From a virus, in the IMG/VR virus record IMGVR_UViG_3300013126_000145, positions 1 through 31,350 of that record: a DNA stretch of 31,350 nucleotides; one strand, written 5' to 3'. Below the pieces are notes generated by a model. It worked only from the letters and a program-made list of their open reading frames with translations. It ran no database searches and was not told the DNA's origin. Within the stretch, counting starts at the first letter, position 1. Each line of letters starts with the position of its first letter. Of this stretch, positions 9,221 through 18,534 are shown one piece after another. The position numbers and the translations under genes are program-made.

Positions 9221-12200
9221 CTATCTCCTTCTAATTACTGGGGGTAATCCAAACGTACGTTTTATATTATTTTGTACTGGACTATTACTACGAGCAATTT
9301 CTGAAGCTACTGCTTCACCAATAATTACTTCTATTTTTCTATTTCCGCGGTCATCGCTAGTTTCTTTAGTAGACGCCTTTTCGCCGCTGAAGTTATTAAC
9401 TACTACTTCGACATTCTGTTGCGTACCACTACTTTGAACCCCTAACCTGCCCTGCTCATTCCTACGTAATGGTAGTATTGCTTCAGGACCGGCTTCTCCC
9501 ATTAACCCGGTACCACTAGCAAATTTGAATAATGTAGGAGAAGAAACAATACTATTTGTAAAGCTGCCACCATTTGCAAAGGCGTGTAAAGTTTCTGGAT
9601 ATACACCACCTAGTGCCATTGCATTAAATCTAGCTCCGGAACCTGATAGGCTATATAAAGAACTACTACCTGCAGAAGCACCTGCAGAAGCACCTGCCCA
9701 AGGCATTGATTGCAGCATAAAACTGAAAAGCTGATTAGTAGTTTGCTGTACAGCTAGCCTAGCTAGACCTGTAAGCATTGAGTCAATCATGCTTGTGAAA
9801 CTTAGCTCTCCGGTTTTTGCAAAATTTACTATGGCATCTGCCATATCATCAAAACCTTGTTTAAAGACCTCTTGATATTTAAGTTGTGTATCAGTAAGTT
9901 TTTTATACATACCATCTACATCTTGTATTTTGGTCTTTTGTATCTCTAGATTTCTAGTAGCTTCGGCTACTGCTGCCACGGCTGTATTAAAGCTATCCTG
10001 CTCTGAATCAAAAGATGTACCATTCTTTATTGCATTTTGTACGGCTAAAACATAAGTTTGCTTAGCTTTTATAACTTCTAACTCTTGTTCATTTAGTTGT
10101 ACTGCAATAGTTTGTAAATCTAAAGTTTTTTGCAAGCTTAAAGTCTGTGCATCATAGTCGTCTTTTATTAGTGTACCACTATCTAATCTAAGCTGTAATA
10201 ACTCTTGCTGATTTTGAGTTTCTGTTCTTAGAATATCAAGAGAGGCTTTTTGTACTGTAAGCTTATTTTCAGCATATGTTAGCTCGGACTGGTATAATTT
10301 ATTATTATTTTCTAAAGTAAGTTCTTCACCAGCTATTGAATCTTTAGATTTTTCATTAGCTAGAGATATTGCTGATAGTCCGCTAGAGGTATTTGCCTCA
10401 TTAATGGATTTATTGAGTCCAGCTCTTGCTGCTGACGAAGTACCGTTTTTAGACAGTACTGAAGCAGATACATAACCTTGTGCACCAAAAGCTGTGAGAG
10501 CATCTTTTGTTGCTTGAAGTTCGCGTAAGTCTCCCTGTGCAGCTTGTGTTTGTTTTAAGCGATCTTCATTACTTGCAGAACGGTATGCGGCTGTATTAGG
10601 TAAATTCTCTAATTTAAGTTGGGCTTCTTTAGTAGCATTACTAAGATTCTCTAAAAGATTACTAAATTCTACTCCGATCTGTTCGGCATTGATTTTTACT
10701 TTTGCTGCAGCTGCTTCTAAGTCTAACTGCCTTAGTTTTGCCTTAAAGGTTTCACTACGCTCTTTTATGCTTGTCTCTAATTTTGCAGCACTAGGAGCTA
10801 ATAGAGCCTCTTGTGAAATAGGAGCATTTTTTAGTGTAGGAGTACCTGTGGCAACTAGTTGCTTATTGGAAAATTCTAGTGCCTTTGATACGCTCGATAT
10901 CTTAGAATCTCTTAACGCCTGTGTCTCATTAGAGCCTAGCGGAGAGCTTTTTAGTTGCTCTAAAGAACTAGATAACGAGAAGTTTTCTAACTGAGCAGTA
11001 TTACGTTCCTGAACTTCTATTAAATCATTTAGTAGAATTAATTTTTTTCTTTTTAAATCTATAGAGGCTAGATCTAAACGTAGTTGTTCTGCTAAACTTT
11101 CTTTAGTTTTTGGTAATACGGATAGTACTGAACTGGCGTACTTAATTTGGGCTTCTTTTATTACATTATTTGCTTCGTTACGTATTAAAGCTACACCCTT
11201 TCCAATGCTGTCTCTATCTAGTGAAGCCTTAACTTTAACTACTACTTCTGATTTTTTAAGTTTTATATTTTCTGCAAGTTGGTCATTACCAGACTTTACG
11301 GCTTTAGTATAAGCCTCGTCTAATTTAGACATTTCTACAGCTGCAATACTAAGACTCTGTACCGCTTCAGGTGTTAAAAATCTTAATTGTTCCGGATTTT
11401 TTAATATATCTGCTAATACTGTAGCTGAAGTAGCACTATCATCTAATGCCTTACTAATAGCTGTTGCATTTTTTATAAGTTCTGTACCAAATTTACTTAT
11501 AGTAGAGCTAGAGTTTAGCTCTTTTTCCATATTTAGATAGGCATCTTCTATGCTCTTAAAACTATCCTTAACTGGTGTAAGTGTTTTAACGGTATCTGCT
11601 GAATGAGATGTAATTTCTTCTGCAAGTTTAGCTTGTTCCTGTAGTAATTTTTCTGTATCTTTTTTACTTAAACTAGCTAAAACAGAGGCTCTGCCACTTT
11701 CAGAAGAAAAGTCCTTTACGTTCTGTTTAATTACTTTATTTGATTTTACATATGCACTAGAGTATAACTCCGTAACTGCATCAGCATATTTCTTTTTTGC
11801 TGCAGGATCTGTTATAGCTTTTAATAAAACAGATATTTGGTCACCAGCAGCTTTTTGTGCATTAGAGGCAACATCTGCATTAAAAAGGCCTTTAAAAAAG
11901 TCCCCTACGTTATCTGTAAAAGAAGAGTTATCCAATACAGCAGTATAATCCTCTGCTAGCTTTTTACTTACACTTAGACTTTCTATTAATATGTTATTTT
12001 TCGCTATTGCTGAATCAATAGAAACAGTAGAACCATATTGTGCAAAAGTCTTATTTGCAGTTCTTAGTAGGTCCTCACTAGTAGCTATAGTATTATTAAA
12101 CTCACCCAGTTGTTTAGTGTTCTTTCCAAATAGCATATCTATAACAGGTAGTGCTATAGCTAATGCCGCTAGTGGGCCAGTTACAAATGAGGCAACAGCG

Positions 12201-13870
12201 CTCGCAACATTTAAAAAACTCTTAGCAGCAATAGTTCCTGCAGCTTTAGCAAATGTTGCAGTCTGTGCTAAACCGCTGCCTAATACACTCACCTTATTCT
12301 GTTTTACGTTCTTTCTTCCATTTTCATCTGAACCAAAGCCATACATTGAAAATAGCTGCCCAAATGCTGTAAATCCACCTTGAGTATCTGCAGTCTCACC
12401 AAGCCTACTAACAATTCTAGAAGATATGGCTGAACGTTTTGCGGCTTGGGCCTCACGTTGTAGTTGTCTTATACGAGCTGTTGTTACTGTGGAGTTTGCC
12501 TCTTGTCTGAATTTTGTGTATAAATCTTCTGTATATTTATACCCTTCTTGAGAGTCCTCAATACTTTTATAGAATTTATTAAGTAGGGCCTTATCTCTAC
12601 GATTGTTTACAGTTTTAGTAAATGCTTTTAGCTCAGCTAGCTCTTTAGTATCCCATTCACGAGAAGTATCTTTATTTTCGATTGCTGCCTTAACTAATGG
12701 AGGAAAGTTTAATTTACCTTTTCTATAACGTGCAGACACTAATTCTTCAAACTGTATCTTTTCATTCTCTAAAATTTCCGCTGCTTCATCATATGGACGA
12801 ATTTTTGCACTTACAGATTTATCTATAGCTACAGCCCTTGCCCTTGCTGCATATTTAGATTTTCTAGTAGCTATTCTTGACTGCCTACTAGTATCTATTT
12901 CCATCAGCGAGCGCATTTCAGTTAATGCTGGTACTGCCTGTTTTAGAACTTTAGATACTAAAAAGCCGATAGCTAATGTGAGAGCTTTAGGACTCTCTGC
13001 GAGCTTCTCTAATAACGGGTTTAGCCCTTTACTAACAACATTTAATAGTTCAAAGGTAACATCCTTTAACGATGCTGTTAATTTATCAAATCCAGAGGTT
13101 GGTGTATTAATACTACTAAATTTAGTTTCTAATTCTGCTAAAACAGCATTTTTATACGCCGTGCGTCTTTCAAAATCAGTTAACTGAGATACTGACTTGC
13201 CGGTTTCTTTAGCATAAGTGGCAGAGGCTGCCCCTACTTTTGTAAATAATCCCAATTCATCAATTAATTCTGGTTCTAACTTAGTAATAGCTCTACTTAA
13301 TCTACTAACTGCATCAGACATATTTAAACCTAATGCTGATGCGGCTTGTTTAGCTCCAGCACCTAAGCGTAAAAAGTCCTTGCTGGACATTCCACTACTT
13401 ACAGCCTTTACAGCTGCTGACATAGCCTCTTTTGTGCTAATTGCATCGCCTGCAGCTGTTTTAAAATCTCTAGCTAAAGATAGAATATTCTTTCCTACGG
13501 TACCGCCTAATGAGGTCAGCCCCTCGTTCATTTTTGCGGTATCCATAGCGTCGGATAAGGCTCTATATGCTGCTGTAACTGCAAACATATTTGCAGCCCA
13601 TGTAGCGTATAACCGTACCACTCCGCCAAGACCTTGGGCTTGATTAGCAAAATCTCTAGCACTAGCACCGGTTCTGGCTTCTACACCGCGTGATTGCCCA
13701 TAAAGTCTGATCTGTTCAGACTGTGGAGACGGTGGAGAGACGGTAGCTTTACGCGGTTTTGCTGCTTTATCAAGCTCATTATTTAGTTCTCTAGCTGTAC
13801 GAACTTGCTGTAATAAAGTATTACCTTTATCACGTATATTTAAGTTTATACTAACGGTAGTTCCTGCCAT
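9221..13870 (-). CDS. tail tape measure protein
   Basis: A 1549-residue protein with long Lys/Glu/Ala/Gln-rich alpha-helical stretches. It has a hydrophobic segment at about 549-580 and a C-terminal region (about 1417-1467) with FANGGSF and GLMGEAGPEAILPL, a motif that recurs in lambda-type tape measure proteins. This protein sets tail length, is packed inside the tube and is ejected at infection. At roughly 0.15 nm per residue the length implies a tail of about 230 nm, an inference from the family rule. The ATG at 13870 has an AGGAG site 6 bases upstream. It is preceded by a terminator and a consensus sigma70 promoter (13925-13953), so it can be transcribed independently of the tail tube genes. 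Confidence 0.95.
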   Translation of the reverse strand: MAGTTVSINLNIRDKGNTLLQQVRTARELNNELDKAAKPRKATVSPPSPQSEQIRLYGQSRGVEARTGASARDFANQAQGLGGVVRLYATWAANMFAVTAAYRALSDAMDTAKMNEGLTSLGGTVGKNILSLARDFKTAAGDAISTKEAMSAAVKAVSSGMSSKDFLRLGAGAKQAASALGLNMSDAVSRLSRAITKLEPELIDELGLFTKVGAASATYAKETGKSVSQLTDFERRTAYKNAVLAELETKFSSINTPTSGFDKLTASLKDVTFELLNVVSKGLNPLLEKLAESPKALTLAIGFLVSKVLKQAVPALTEMRSLMEIDTSRQSRIATRKSKYAARARAVAIDKSVSAKIRPYDEAAEILENEKIQFEELVSARYRKGKLNFPPLVKAAIENKDTSREWDTKELAELKAFTKTVNNRRDKALLNKFYKSIEDSQEGYKYTEDLYTKFRQEANSTVTTARIRQLQREAQAAKRSAISSRIVSRLGETADTQGGFTAFGQLFSMYGFGSDENGRKNVKQNKVSVLGSGLAQTATFAKAAGTIAAKSFLNVASAVASFVTGPLAALAIALPVIDMLFGKNTKQLGEFNNTIATSEDLLRTANKTFAQYGSTVSIDSAIAKNNILIESLSVSKKLAEDYTAVLDNSSFTDNVGDFFKGLFNADVASNAQKAAGDQISVLLKAITDPAAKKKYADAVTELYSSAYVKSNKVIKQNVKDFSSESGRASVLASLSKKDTEKLLQEQAKLAEEITSHSADTVKTLTPVKDSFKSIEDAYLNMEKELNSSSTISKFGTELIKNATAISKALDDSATSATVLADILKNPEQLRFLTPEAVQSLSIAAVEMSKLDEAYTKAVKSGNDQLAENIKLKKSEVVVKVKASLDRDSIGKGVALIRNEANNVIKEAQIKYASSVLSVLPKTKESLAEQLRLDLASIDLKRKKLILLNDLIEVQERNTAQLENFSLSSSLEQLKSSPLGSNETQALRDSKISSVSKALEFSNKQLVATGTPTLKNAPISQEALLAPSAAKLETSIKERSETFKAKLRQLDLEAAAAKVKINAEQIGVEFSNLLENLSNATKEAQLKLENLPNTAAYRSASNEDRLKQTQAAQGDLRELQATKDALTAFGAQGYVSASVLSKNGTSSAARAGLNKSINEANTSSGLSAISLANEKSKDSIAGEELTLENNNKLYQSELTYAENKLTVQKASLDILRTETQNQQELLQLRLDSGTLIKDDYDAQTLSLQKTLDLQTIAVQLNEQELEVIKAKQTYVLAVQNAIKNGTSFDSEQDSFNTAVAAVAEATRNLEIQKTKIQDVDGMYKKLTDTQLKYQEVFKQGFDDMADAIVNFAKTGELSFTSMIDSMLTGLARLAVQQTTNQLFSFMLQSMPWAGASAGASAGSSSLYSLSGSGARFNAMALGGVYPETLHAFANGGSFTNSIVSSPTLFKFASGTGLMGEAGPEAILPLRRNEQGRLGVQSSGTQQNVEVVVNNFSGEKASTKETSDDRGNRKIEVIIGEAVASEIARSNSPVQNNIKRTFGLPPVIRRR

Positions 13871-13924
13871 ATATTTCTCCTAGTACAAACGAAAAAATTT
13901 GCACACATATTTTTAACTTTCTAC

Positions 13925-13953
13925 ATTATACCACTAAGGATAAGATTTGTCAA
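13925..13953 (-). promoter_or_regulatory. consensus sigma70 promoter for the tape measure and tail-tip genes
   Basis: On the minus strand, TTGACA (13948-13953) is followed after exactly 17 bases by TATAAT (13925-13930). Both hexamers match the sigma70 consensus. The predicted start near 13918 leaves a leader of about 48 bases with an AGGAG site before the tape measure ATG at 13870. It lies directly downstream of the terminator at the end of the chaperone genes, so it restarts transcription for the distal tail genes. Confidence 0.85.
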
Positions 13954-13968
13954 TCCAAAATTTTGGCA

Positions 13969-14000
13969 ACAAAAAACCCACTAGTTTTTGCTAGTGGGTT
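13969..14000 (-). terminator. intrinsic terminator after the tail chaperone genes
   Basis: AACCCACTAG (13975-13984) and CTAGTGGGTT (13991-14000) form a 10-bp perfect stem with a 6-base loop. In the leftward direction the stem is followed by a T run (TTTTTTG). The stop codon of the frameshifted chaperone frame lies inside the structure. The rightward direction also has a T-rich tail, so it could work both ways. Confidence 0.8.
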
Positions 14001-14747
14001 CTTTTTTATTTATCAGCTCGCTTCGTATATTGTCAAATATACGAATAAGTCTTAACATAAGTATTTTATCATCTACCTCTAATATATTAAAGATCTCAGA
14101 TATACTTTGTAGATTTTTTCCTAAGTACCGTCCGCCGATAGGGTCGTAATTGTCTTGTAATAGACTATATACGTCTATAGCTTGTATTACTTCAATAGGA
14201 AGATCTTCTAATTCATAAGGTATATTTTCTTCTTCAATAGGGGTATTGAGCATTTCACACATTTCAAAATACTTCTCTTTGGTCATCCCAACGTCCATAT
14301 TTTGAAGCATGTTCTTATATGCTTTACTTATTTCTTCGAGCTGTTCTTCGTAAAATTTGCTAAATCTGTCACAGTTTCTGTAATAAATGTATCAAAATCT
14401 GGAGAGTTCTTCATTAGATATAGTGCGTTCTCTTTACTAAACTCTAGAAAATCTTCTGGGTCTTGGCCACTTAAATCTACGGGAGCCAATGATTCTAGAT
14501 AGCTAAGCTTTAGGCCTGACCATCCTTTAATAGCACTGTCTACATATAATTGTAAAAATAAGTCTTCGTTAAAATCTTCCGATGGCTGTCTATTTTTAAT
14601 AGATATCTTTGTTGATTTTTTACGAATATTTAGCTGTGTTTCTCTTGAAAGAAAAGATACCGTAACCTTAAATCCCTCAAATCCAGGATACTCTACTTCT
14701 GTATCCTTAGAAGAAACCAAAATAGATTTTAATGAAAGTTGTGTCAT
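13981..14747 (-). CDS. tail assembly chaperone GT-type fusion made by -1 frameshift
   Basis: Reading from 14747 and slipping back one base at the A AAT TTT heptamer (14352-14358), the ribosome continues in the -1 frame to the stop at 13981-13983. This gives a fusion of about 255 residues (132 + 123). The extension reads YEEQLEEISKAYKNMLQNM and then continues in an acidic region. The -1 frame is open upstream of the first ATG (14310), and the codons before that ATG are protein-like, so a separate gene starting at 14310 is unlikely. Such fusions (lambda gpG-GT) bind the tape measure protein and recruit tail tube subunits, and are absent from the finished tail. The position between tail tube and tape measure genes is the standard one. 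Confidence 0.85.
14328..14747 (-). CDS. tail assembly chaperone, G-type (unshifted product)
   Basis: A 139-residue product, starting MTQLSLKSILVSSKD and ending with a Lys-rich tail. It sits between the tail tube and tape measure genes, where siphophages encode the abundant chaperone that coats the tape measure before tube assembly. It contains a slippery heptamer near its 3' end (see the fusion entry), which supports the assignment better than sequence similarity alone. No clear Shine-Dalgarno precedes the ATG; the upstream bases are AT-rich and carry TATAAT only 3 bp from the ATG. It is separated from the tail tube gene by an intrinsic terminator, so it is either expressed by readthrough or from a weak promoter. 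Confidence 0.85.
   Translation of the reverse strand: MTQLSLKSILVSSKDTEVEYPGFEGFKVTVSFLSRETQLNIRKKSTKISIKNRQPSEDFNEDLFLQLYVDSAIKGWSGLKLSYLESLAPVDLSGQDPEDFLEFSKENALYLMKNSPDFDTFITETVTDLANFTKNSSKK
14352..14358 (-). other. -1 ribosomal frameshift site (A AAT TTT)
   Basis: On the minus strand, in the frame of the G-type chaperone, the codons are GCA AAT TTT ACG, giving the canonical X XXY YYZ heptamer AAATTTT. Slipping one base back allows both tRNAs to re-pair with AAA and TTT. The site is about eight codons before the G stop, and the -1 frame is open from there to 13981. Confidence 0.8.
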
Positions 14748-14763
14748 ATTATTATATAGTAAG

Positions 14764-14796
14764 TTAAAAAGAGGCGTCAGTGATCAAGCTGACGCC
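14764..14796 (-). terminator. intrinsic terminator after the tail tube gene
   Basis: Leftward, GGCGTCAG (14789-14796) and CTGACGCC (14773-14780) form an 8-bp GC-rich stem with an 8-base loop, followed by TCTTTTT. It lies 8 bp past the stop of the tail tube gene. It should keep the abundant tail tube transcript mostly separate from the chaperones, with some readthrough. Confidence 0.85.
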
Positions 14797-14804
14797 GTGC
14801 AGTA

Positions 14805-15935
14805 TTATGCTGCGTAATACGTAATTGTAGCCTCATTAGCTGACGCAATATCGAAATTAGCACCTGAACTACCTTGGGCAGTAAAGTTAATAGATGTTGA
14901 TACGACTTGCTCAGTATTAATTGTAGGTATAGACAATACGACAGCAGGGAGTTTTATTTCCATTCTGTTCGGATTTGTAACACCACCTAGCTCTAGCTGA
15001 ATATAGTACTCAGGGTCTACATCAGTAGTACTACCTGCAAGTAAGGCAGTCATAAGTGCCGCCGAATTACCTGCACCAGTTTTTAGGTATGCATTAATAC
15101 TTCCACTAATAGCACGTGTGCCAGTAAAGTAAGTGATAGGTTTATTAACAACACCTAGGTTTGCTGGAGTTAAGTACGAAATATTATTGCTAATAGTTAC
15201 ATTACCACCAGTAATAGCGACAGTATACGCTGTACCTGTACCGTTGATGCCTTGTTTTAGAGTTAGAGTAGATAATTTATTTGCAATATATCTTGCATCT
15301 ACATTCTTACCTTCGGCTGTACCAGTAATACCTGCACCAAATGTAGGAGTAGCACCTGTTGTAACAGTTACACCCTCAATTTGTCTTACCGAAGTACCCT
15401 TACCTGCCCAAGCCACTTGAGTAATAGCATCTAATGCAAAGTCAATAGATGCACTATCTAAGGCACAATTATCAATAATGTATGTAACATTATCTACAAC
15501 GATGATTAGACCAAATTTCTGAAGTTGGTGAGTATTAGAGCCAGAAAATGATACGACAGAGCTCGTAGGTCCTGTAGTCCATGCACCGCCACTATCTCTA
15601 GGAGATGTGCCGGCCAGTGCATTCCATAACAGTGATTCTTCACAAGTTATTTTGTCAGGAGTACCGTTAAGAAAGAAGGGGCGAACATATGACCCAAACG
15701 AAAAGTCAACAGGGTCTAGTGCAGTATTAAAACTTCTTTGACCGCGGGCTGGTGCTGAACCCGACTCACTCAGTGTAACTGTATCTGACTGAGTATTTTG
15801 AGAAAAACTGATGCCATCTAGCACCTGGATTTCGTGTGTAGTTGTATTGTCGTGCCCTGTGATAAGTACAGTACCTACCAGATCAACATTAGTTGTAAAG
15901 AATACTCTGGCGCTACGAATTAAATTTAATGCCAT
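14805..15935 (-). CDS. major tail tube protein
   Basis: A 376-residue protein beginning MALNLIRSARVFFTTNVD, rich in Thr, Ser and Gly, with predicted beta structure throughout. Its position between tail terminator and chaperones is that of the major tail protein. FGLIIVVDNVTYIIDNCALDSASIDFALDAITQVAWAG-type alternating segments fit a tube-forming beta sandwich. It polymerises around the tape measure to make the tail shaft. The ATG has an AGGAAA site upstream, its own promoter (15968-15996) and its own terminator (14764-14796), consistent with a gene needing very high expression. Identification is by context and composition. Confidence 0.85.
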   Translation of the reverse strand: MALNLIRSARVFFTTNVDLVGTVLITGHDNTTTHEIQVLDGISFSQNTQSDTVTLSESGSAPARGQRSFNTALDPVDFSFGSYVRPFFLNGTPDKITCEESLLWNALAGTSPRDSGGAWTTGPTSSVVSFSGSNTHQLQKFGLIIVVDNVTYIIDNCALDSASIDFALDAITQVAWAGKGTSVRQIEGVTVTTGATPTFGAGITGTAEGKNVDARYIANKLSTLTLKQGINGTGTAYTVAITGGNVTISNNISYLTPANLGVVNKPITYFTGTRAISGSINAYLKTGAGNSAALMTALLAGSTTDVDPEYYIQLELGGVTNPNRMEIKLPAVVLSIPTINTEQVVSTSINFTAQGSSGANFDIASANEATITYYAA

Positions 15936-15967
15936 AATTTATTTCCTATAAAATTATCATAAGTACT

Positions 15968-15996
15968 ATTATAGCACTTGATATTGAATTTGTAAA
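15968..15996 (-). promoter_or_regulatory. sigma70 promoter for the tail tube gene
   Basis: Leftward TTTACA (15991-15996), 17-base spacer, TATAAT (15968-15973), with TGC directly before the -10 giving an extended -10. The start would be near 15961, leaving a leader of about 26 bases that contains the AGGAAA ribosome site of the tail tube gene. It overlaps the very end of the upstream tail terminator gene. Confidence 0.75.
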
Positions 15997-16400
15997 TTAA
16001 TTTCACCAACACCGTAAGGAGCCAGCAATCCCTCATCTGTTACAATAGAGGTTATCCTTGTATCTGTTACACTATTAGTGTCATCATATGTAAAGCAATA
16101 GTTTTTATCTATACACCTTTCAAGATTTTCTAAAATGTTTTCCAAATACTCCTGTGGCTCCTCTCCCTTTACATAAACTTTTATGCTAAGAGATAAGTAT
16201 GCCCACTTAAATCCTCCGGGTAGGTATTCCCTAGATTCATTACCTGTAATTACAAATACAGAAGGGAAGTCTGATACCTCATCCCAAAACTGTAACTTGG
16301 CGGATACATTATTAAAAAGATTTACTGTATAGATACCGCTACCATCTATACCTTTTATTATATTTACTAGTGCGTTAGCTATTGATTTTCGTTTGCTCAT
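15969..16400 (-). CDS. tail terminator / tail completion protein
   Basis: A 143-residue protein (MSKRKSIANALVNIIKG...). It has an N-terminal helix, a beta-rich core (LSLSIKVYVKGEE) and an ending in INLQIQYQVL. This layout and its place between the head-joining protein and the tail tube are typical of tail terminators (lambda gpU type), which cap the tube end that joins the head. It overlaps the 526-residue gene upstream by 4 bp, so the two are probably translationally coupled. Assigned from position and fold-like pattern, not from a diagnostic motif. Confidence 0.7.
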   Translation of the reverse strand: MSKRKSIANALVNIIKGIDGSGIYTVNLFNNVSAKLQFWDEVSDFPSVFVITGNESREYLPGGFKWAYLSLSIKVYVKGEEPQEYLENILENLERCIDKNYCFTYDDTNSVTDTRITSIVTDEGLLAPYGVGEINLQIQYQVL

Positions 16401-17977
16401 AATAGTACGGCCCTTATCTTATCAATAGAGTTTTCTAGTAGTACTTGACGTATTGACTTGGCTATTAATAGTTTGGGATCTCTACTTCTTGGTACCTGTT
16501 GCGCCCAACCTTTAGAAAAGGTTTCGTAAGGATACTTCATATATGTGTAAAAAGCCGTAATCATACCTTCTCTAGACTGAGTGAGTTTTTTTACTTCTAC
16601 AGATTCGGCGAAACGTCCAGTTCTTAAATTAAGAATATCTTTACGATCACCAGAGCCCATATTATTTTTTACATACTCACTTAATACAGTATTAAGAATA
16701 TAATGTAAACTATATAAGGATTTTTCAATTACAGCCTTTTTCTTTGCTGACTTTACACCAAAGGCAATATATGGGGATGTAATTTTTGGTACTGGAGTAG
16801 CCTTTCGCTTAGCTACGGGAATATGTTTCTTAGCTGTAGCTGAAGAGACGCCGTTAGTAGTACGTTTTTTACCATCTATTGCTGAGGCTACTGCTTTTTC
16901 AACATGCTTAGATATAGGGTCACTACCTGGTGTAGTTATTAACTGATCATATAGCGTAATGCTTTTTACAATCTTATCTAACTCTACCCGTAATTCTGGA
17001 GAAATTCTTTTTTGTCCACTAAGCTCTAGTTGCCTTAGTTGTACATAGTCTCGTACCTGTACTAAACTATTTAATAATTTCTGTAAATTAACGTCACTAG
17101 GGTCTGGTGATGTTAATGATCTGAGTAAGCTACCAACAGCTTTTCCTGCAGAGCTTAACATGCGGCCAACATCTTGATTAGACTCCGAAACTTGAATTTC
17201 AGCGCTGAAATTAATACCTAGTTTAGTAGTACTTAAATTCTTTAAAGCTTTCGAAACTATATTAACATCGTTATATACATTACTAGATAATAGATCAGCA
17301 GCACTAACTAAATCCAAAATATTCTGGAATATTGGCTGGGCTGTAGAATTCTTTATACCAGCTATATTCTGTATATTACCAAATTCATCTAATCCTAGGT
17401 GCAGGGATTTTATAAATCTACCTGTAAAGACACCGACAAGGTGCCCAGAGTTTAGCATTTTCTTTAGTATTGTTTTAGCTTCTTTATGATGCTCTGGAGG
17501 TACTTGCTCTAGTATATATTCTTTAAATAATTTTAATAATGTATTTAATGGTACATTTTTTAAAATTAGAGAGTCTTTACTTTTTGACTCTAATGACTTA
17601 AATGCAGTAGCATTATCTACTGTTTCTGTATAGATAAAGTTATTATCTGCTACTTTGGTATATTCTGGAGTACCTATTACATAGGCAACAAAATCATCGT
17701 ACTTAAGATTACCCAAAACATCTATTAGGATTGCATTATATACTTTGTGTTTAGTCAGATAGGCTTCCATTTCTGACTTTAGCTCTGCAAGCCCGCCACG
17801 CGTAAATACATTTTCTGTATTACCATTAGTTTTTACACGCAGCGCTCCTGTTGATGTTCTTAGAATATGATTTTCAACTATTCTGCTGGTAAGGGTAGGA
17901 TTCCCTCTTTGTATTGAGCGTTGTAATGCGGAAATAACTCTCTTTTGCATTAATGCACTCATTGCACCAACACTCAT
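16397..17977 (-). CDS. large head-tail joining protein of uncertain family
   Basis: A 526-residue protein in the slot normally used by a much smaller (100-170 residue) head closure or HK97 gp10-like protein. The last 100 residues (ILNLRTGRFAESVEVKKL ... AFYTYMKYPYETFSKG) resemble the gp10-like tail completion domain. The first 400 residues are helical and polar, and I do not recognise them. A Lys-rich segment around 370-410 may be a linker. It overlaps the connector gene and the tail terminator gene by 4 bp each, so it is co-translated with neck proteins. The likely job is stabilising the head-tail junction, with an added N-terminal domain of unknown role. Confidence 0.6.
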   Translation of the reverse strand: MSVGAMSALMQKRVISALQRSIQRGNPTLTSRIVENHILRTSTGALRVKTNGNTENVFTRGGLAELKSEMEAYLTKHKVYNAILIDVLGNLKYDDFVAYVIGTPEYTKVADNNFIYTETVDNATAFKSLESKSKDSLILKNVPLNTLLKLFKEYILEQVPPEHHKEAKTILKKMLNSGHLVGVFTGRFIKSLHLGLDEFGNIQNIAGIKNSTAQPIFQNILDLVSAADLLSSNVYNDVNIVSKALKNLSTTKLGINFSAEIQVSESNQDVGRMLSSAGKAVGSLLRSLTSPDPSDVNLQKLLNSLVQVRDYVQLRQLELSGQKRISPELRVELDKIVKSITLYDQLITTPGSDPISKHVEKAVASAIDGKKRTTNGVSSATAKKHIPVAKRKATPVPKITSPYIAFGVKSAKKKAVIEKSLYSLHYILNTVLSEYVKNNMGSGDRKDILNLRTGRFAESVEVKKLTQSREGMITAFYTYMKYPYETFSKGWAQQVPRSRDPKLLIAKSIRQVLLENSIDKIRAVLL

Positions 17978-18519
17978 GCCATTTCCTTATAGTAGTCTAA
18001 TACTCTGCGAATATGTGCTGGCAATGCATTAGATATTGCATACTCTAATTGTACTGAGTTAGTTCCAGGAGCCTTAGGGCTATGCACTGCAGAGTCGTTT
18101 CGTAAATAGTAAGTAATTAAATCAAAAATAGCTAACTTTAGATCTTCTGGTATTCCATCTGGGTATCCACAAATATAGGATACGCGATATCCATTCGGTA
18201 TTCGTGGCCACTCTTTATATAATGTACTATAAATACTGTAGGAATCATTAAACCAATCTAAATACTCCGTAAAAGTCTTACCATAATCCTCGCTATACTC
18301 TACAGATACTATTGATAGAGGCGTCTCTTTTAGAATTAAACAATCATACCCACCATGAAAGGTTTCTACTTTTGGGTCGTCAATATGTTTAGTAAAGCTT
18401 TTTTTACAAAAATTCCTTACAAATTCAGATACTTTAGGAATTAAACTATCTATGGTAGCATCTTGATTAGTACTAGAAATTCCTGCGTACGTTTTATATT
18501 CTTGGCGGGTTACTAGCAT
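17974..18519 (-). CDS. head-tail connector (adaptor) protein
   Basis: A 181-residue protein beginning MLVTRQEYKTYAGISS. The N-terminal helical region, a hydrophobic loop (YRVSYICGYPDGIPEDLKLAIF) and helical C-terminus ending in HIRRVLDYYKEMA match the HK97 gp6-type connector family. Such proteins form a ring below the portal to which the tail docks. The YVAGYP-like loop followed by (I/V)P(E/D)DL is the part I find most typical. A ribosome site (AAGGA) precedes the ATG. The tandem hairpins at 18535-18592 separate it from the capsid gene. Confidence 0.8.
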   Translation of the reverse strand: MLVTRQEYKTYAGISSTNQDATIDSLIPKVSEFVRNFCKKSFTKHIDDPKVETFHGGYDCLILKETPLSIVSVEYSEDYGKTFTEYLDWFNDSYSIYSTLYKEWPRIPNGYRVSYICGYPDGIPEDLKLAIFDLITYYLRNDSAVHSPKAPGTNSVQLEYAISNALPAHIRRVLDYYKEMA

Positions 18520-18534
18520 ATTATTATCCTTATT

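Noticed and set aside
13981-14310. Independent chaperone gene starting at ATG 14310
   Set aside because: The frame is protein-like upstream of this ATG, and a slippery heptamer joins it to the preceding gene, so it is best read as the second part of a frameshift fusion.
14751-14780. Promoter for the G-type chaperone
   Set aside because: TATAAT is present 3 bp before the ATG, but the only possible -35 (TGACGC) is poor and lies in the terminator stem.
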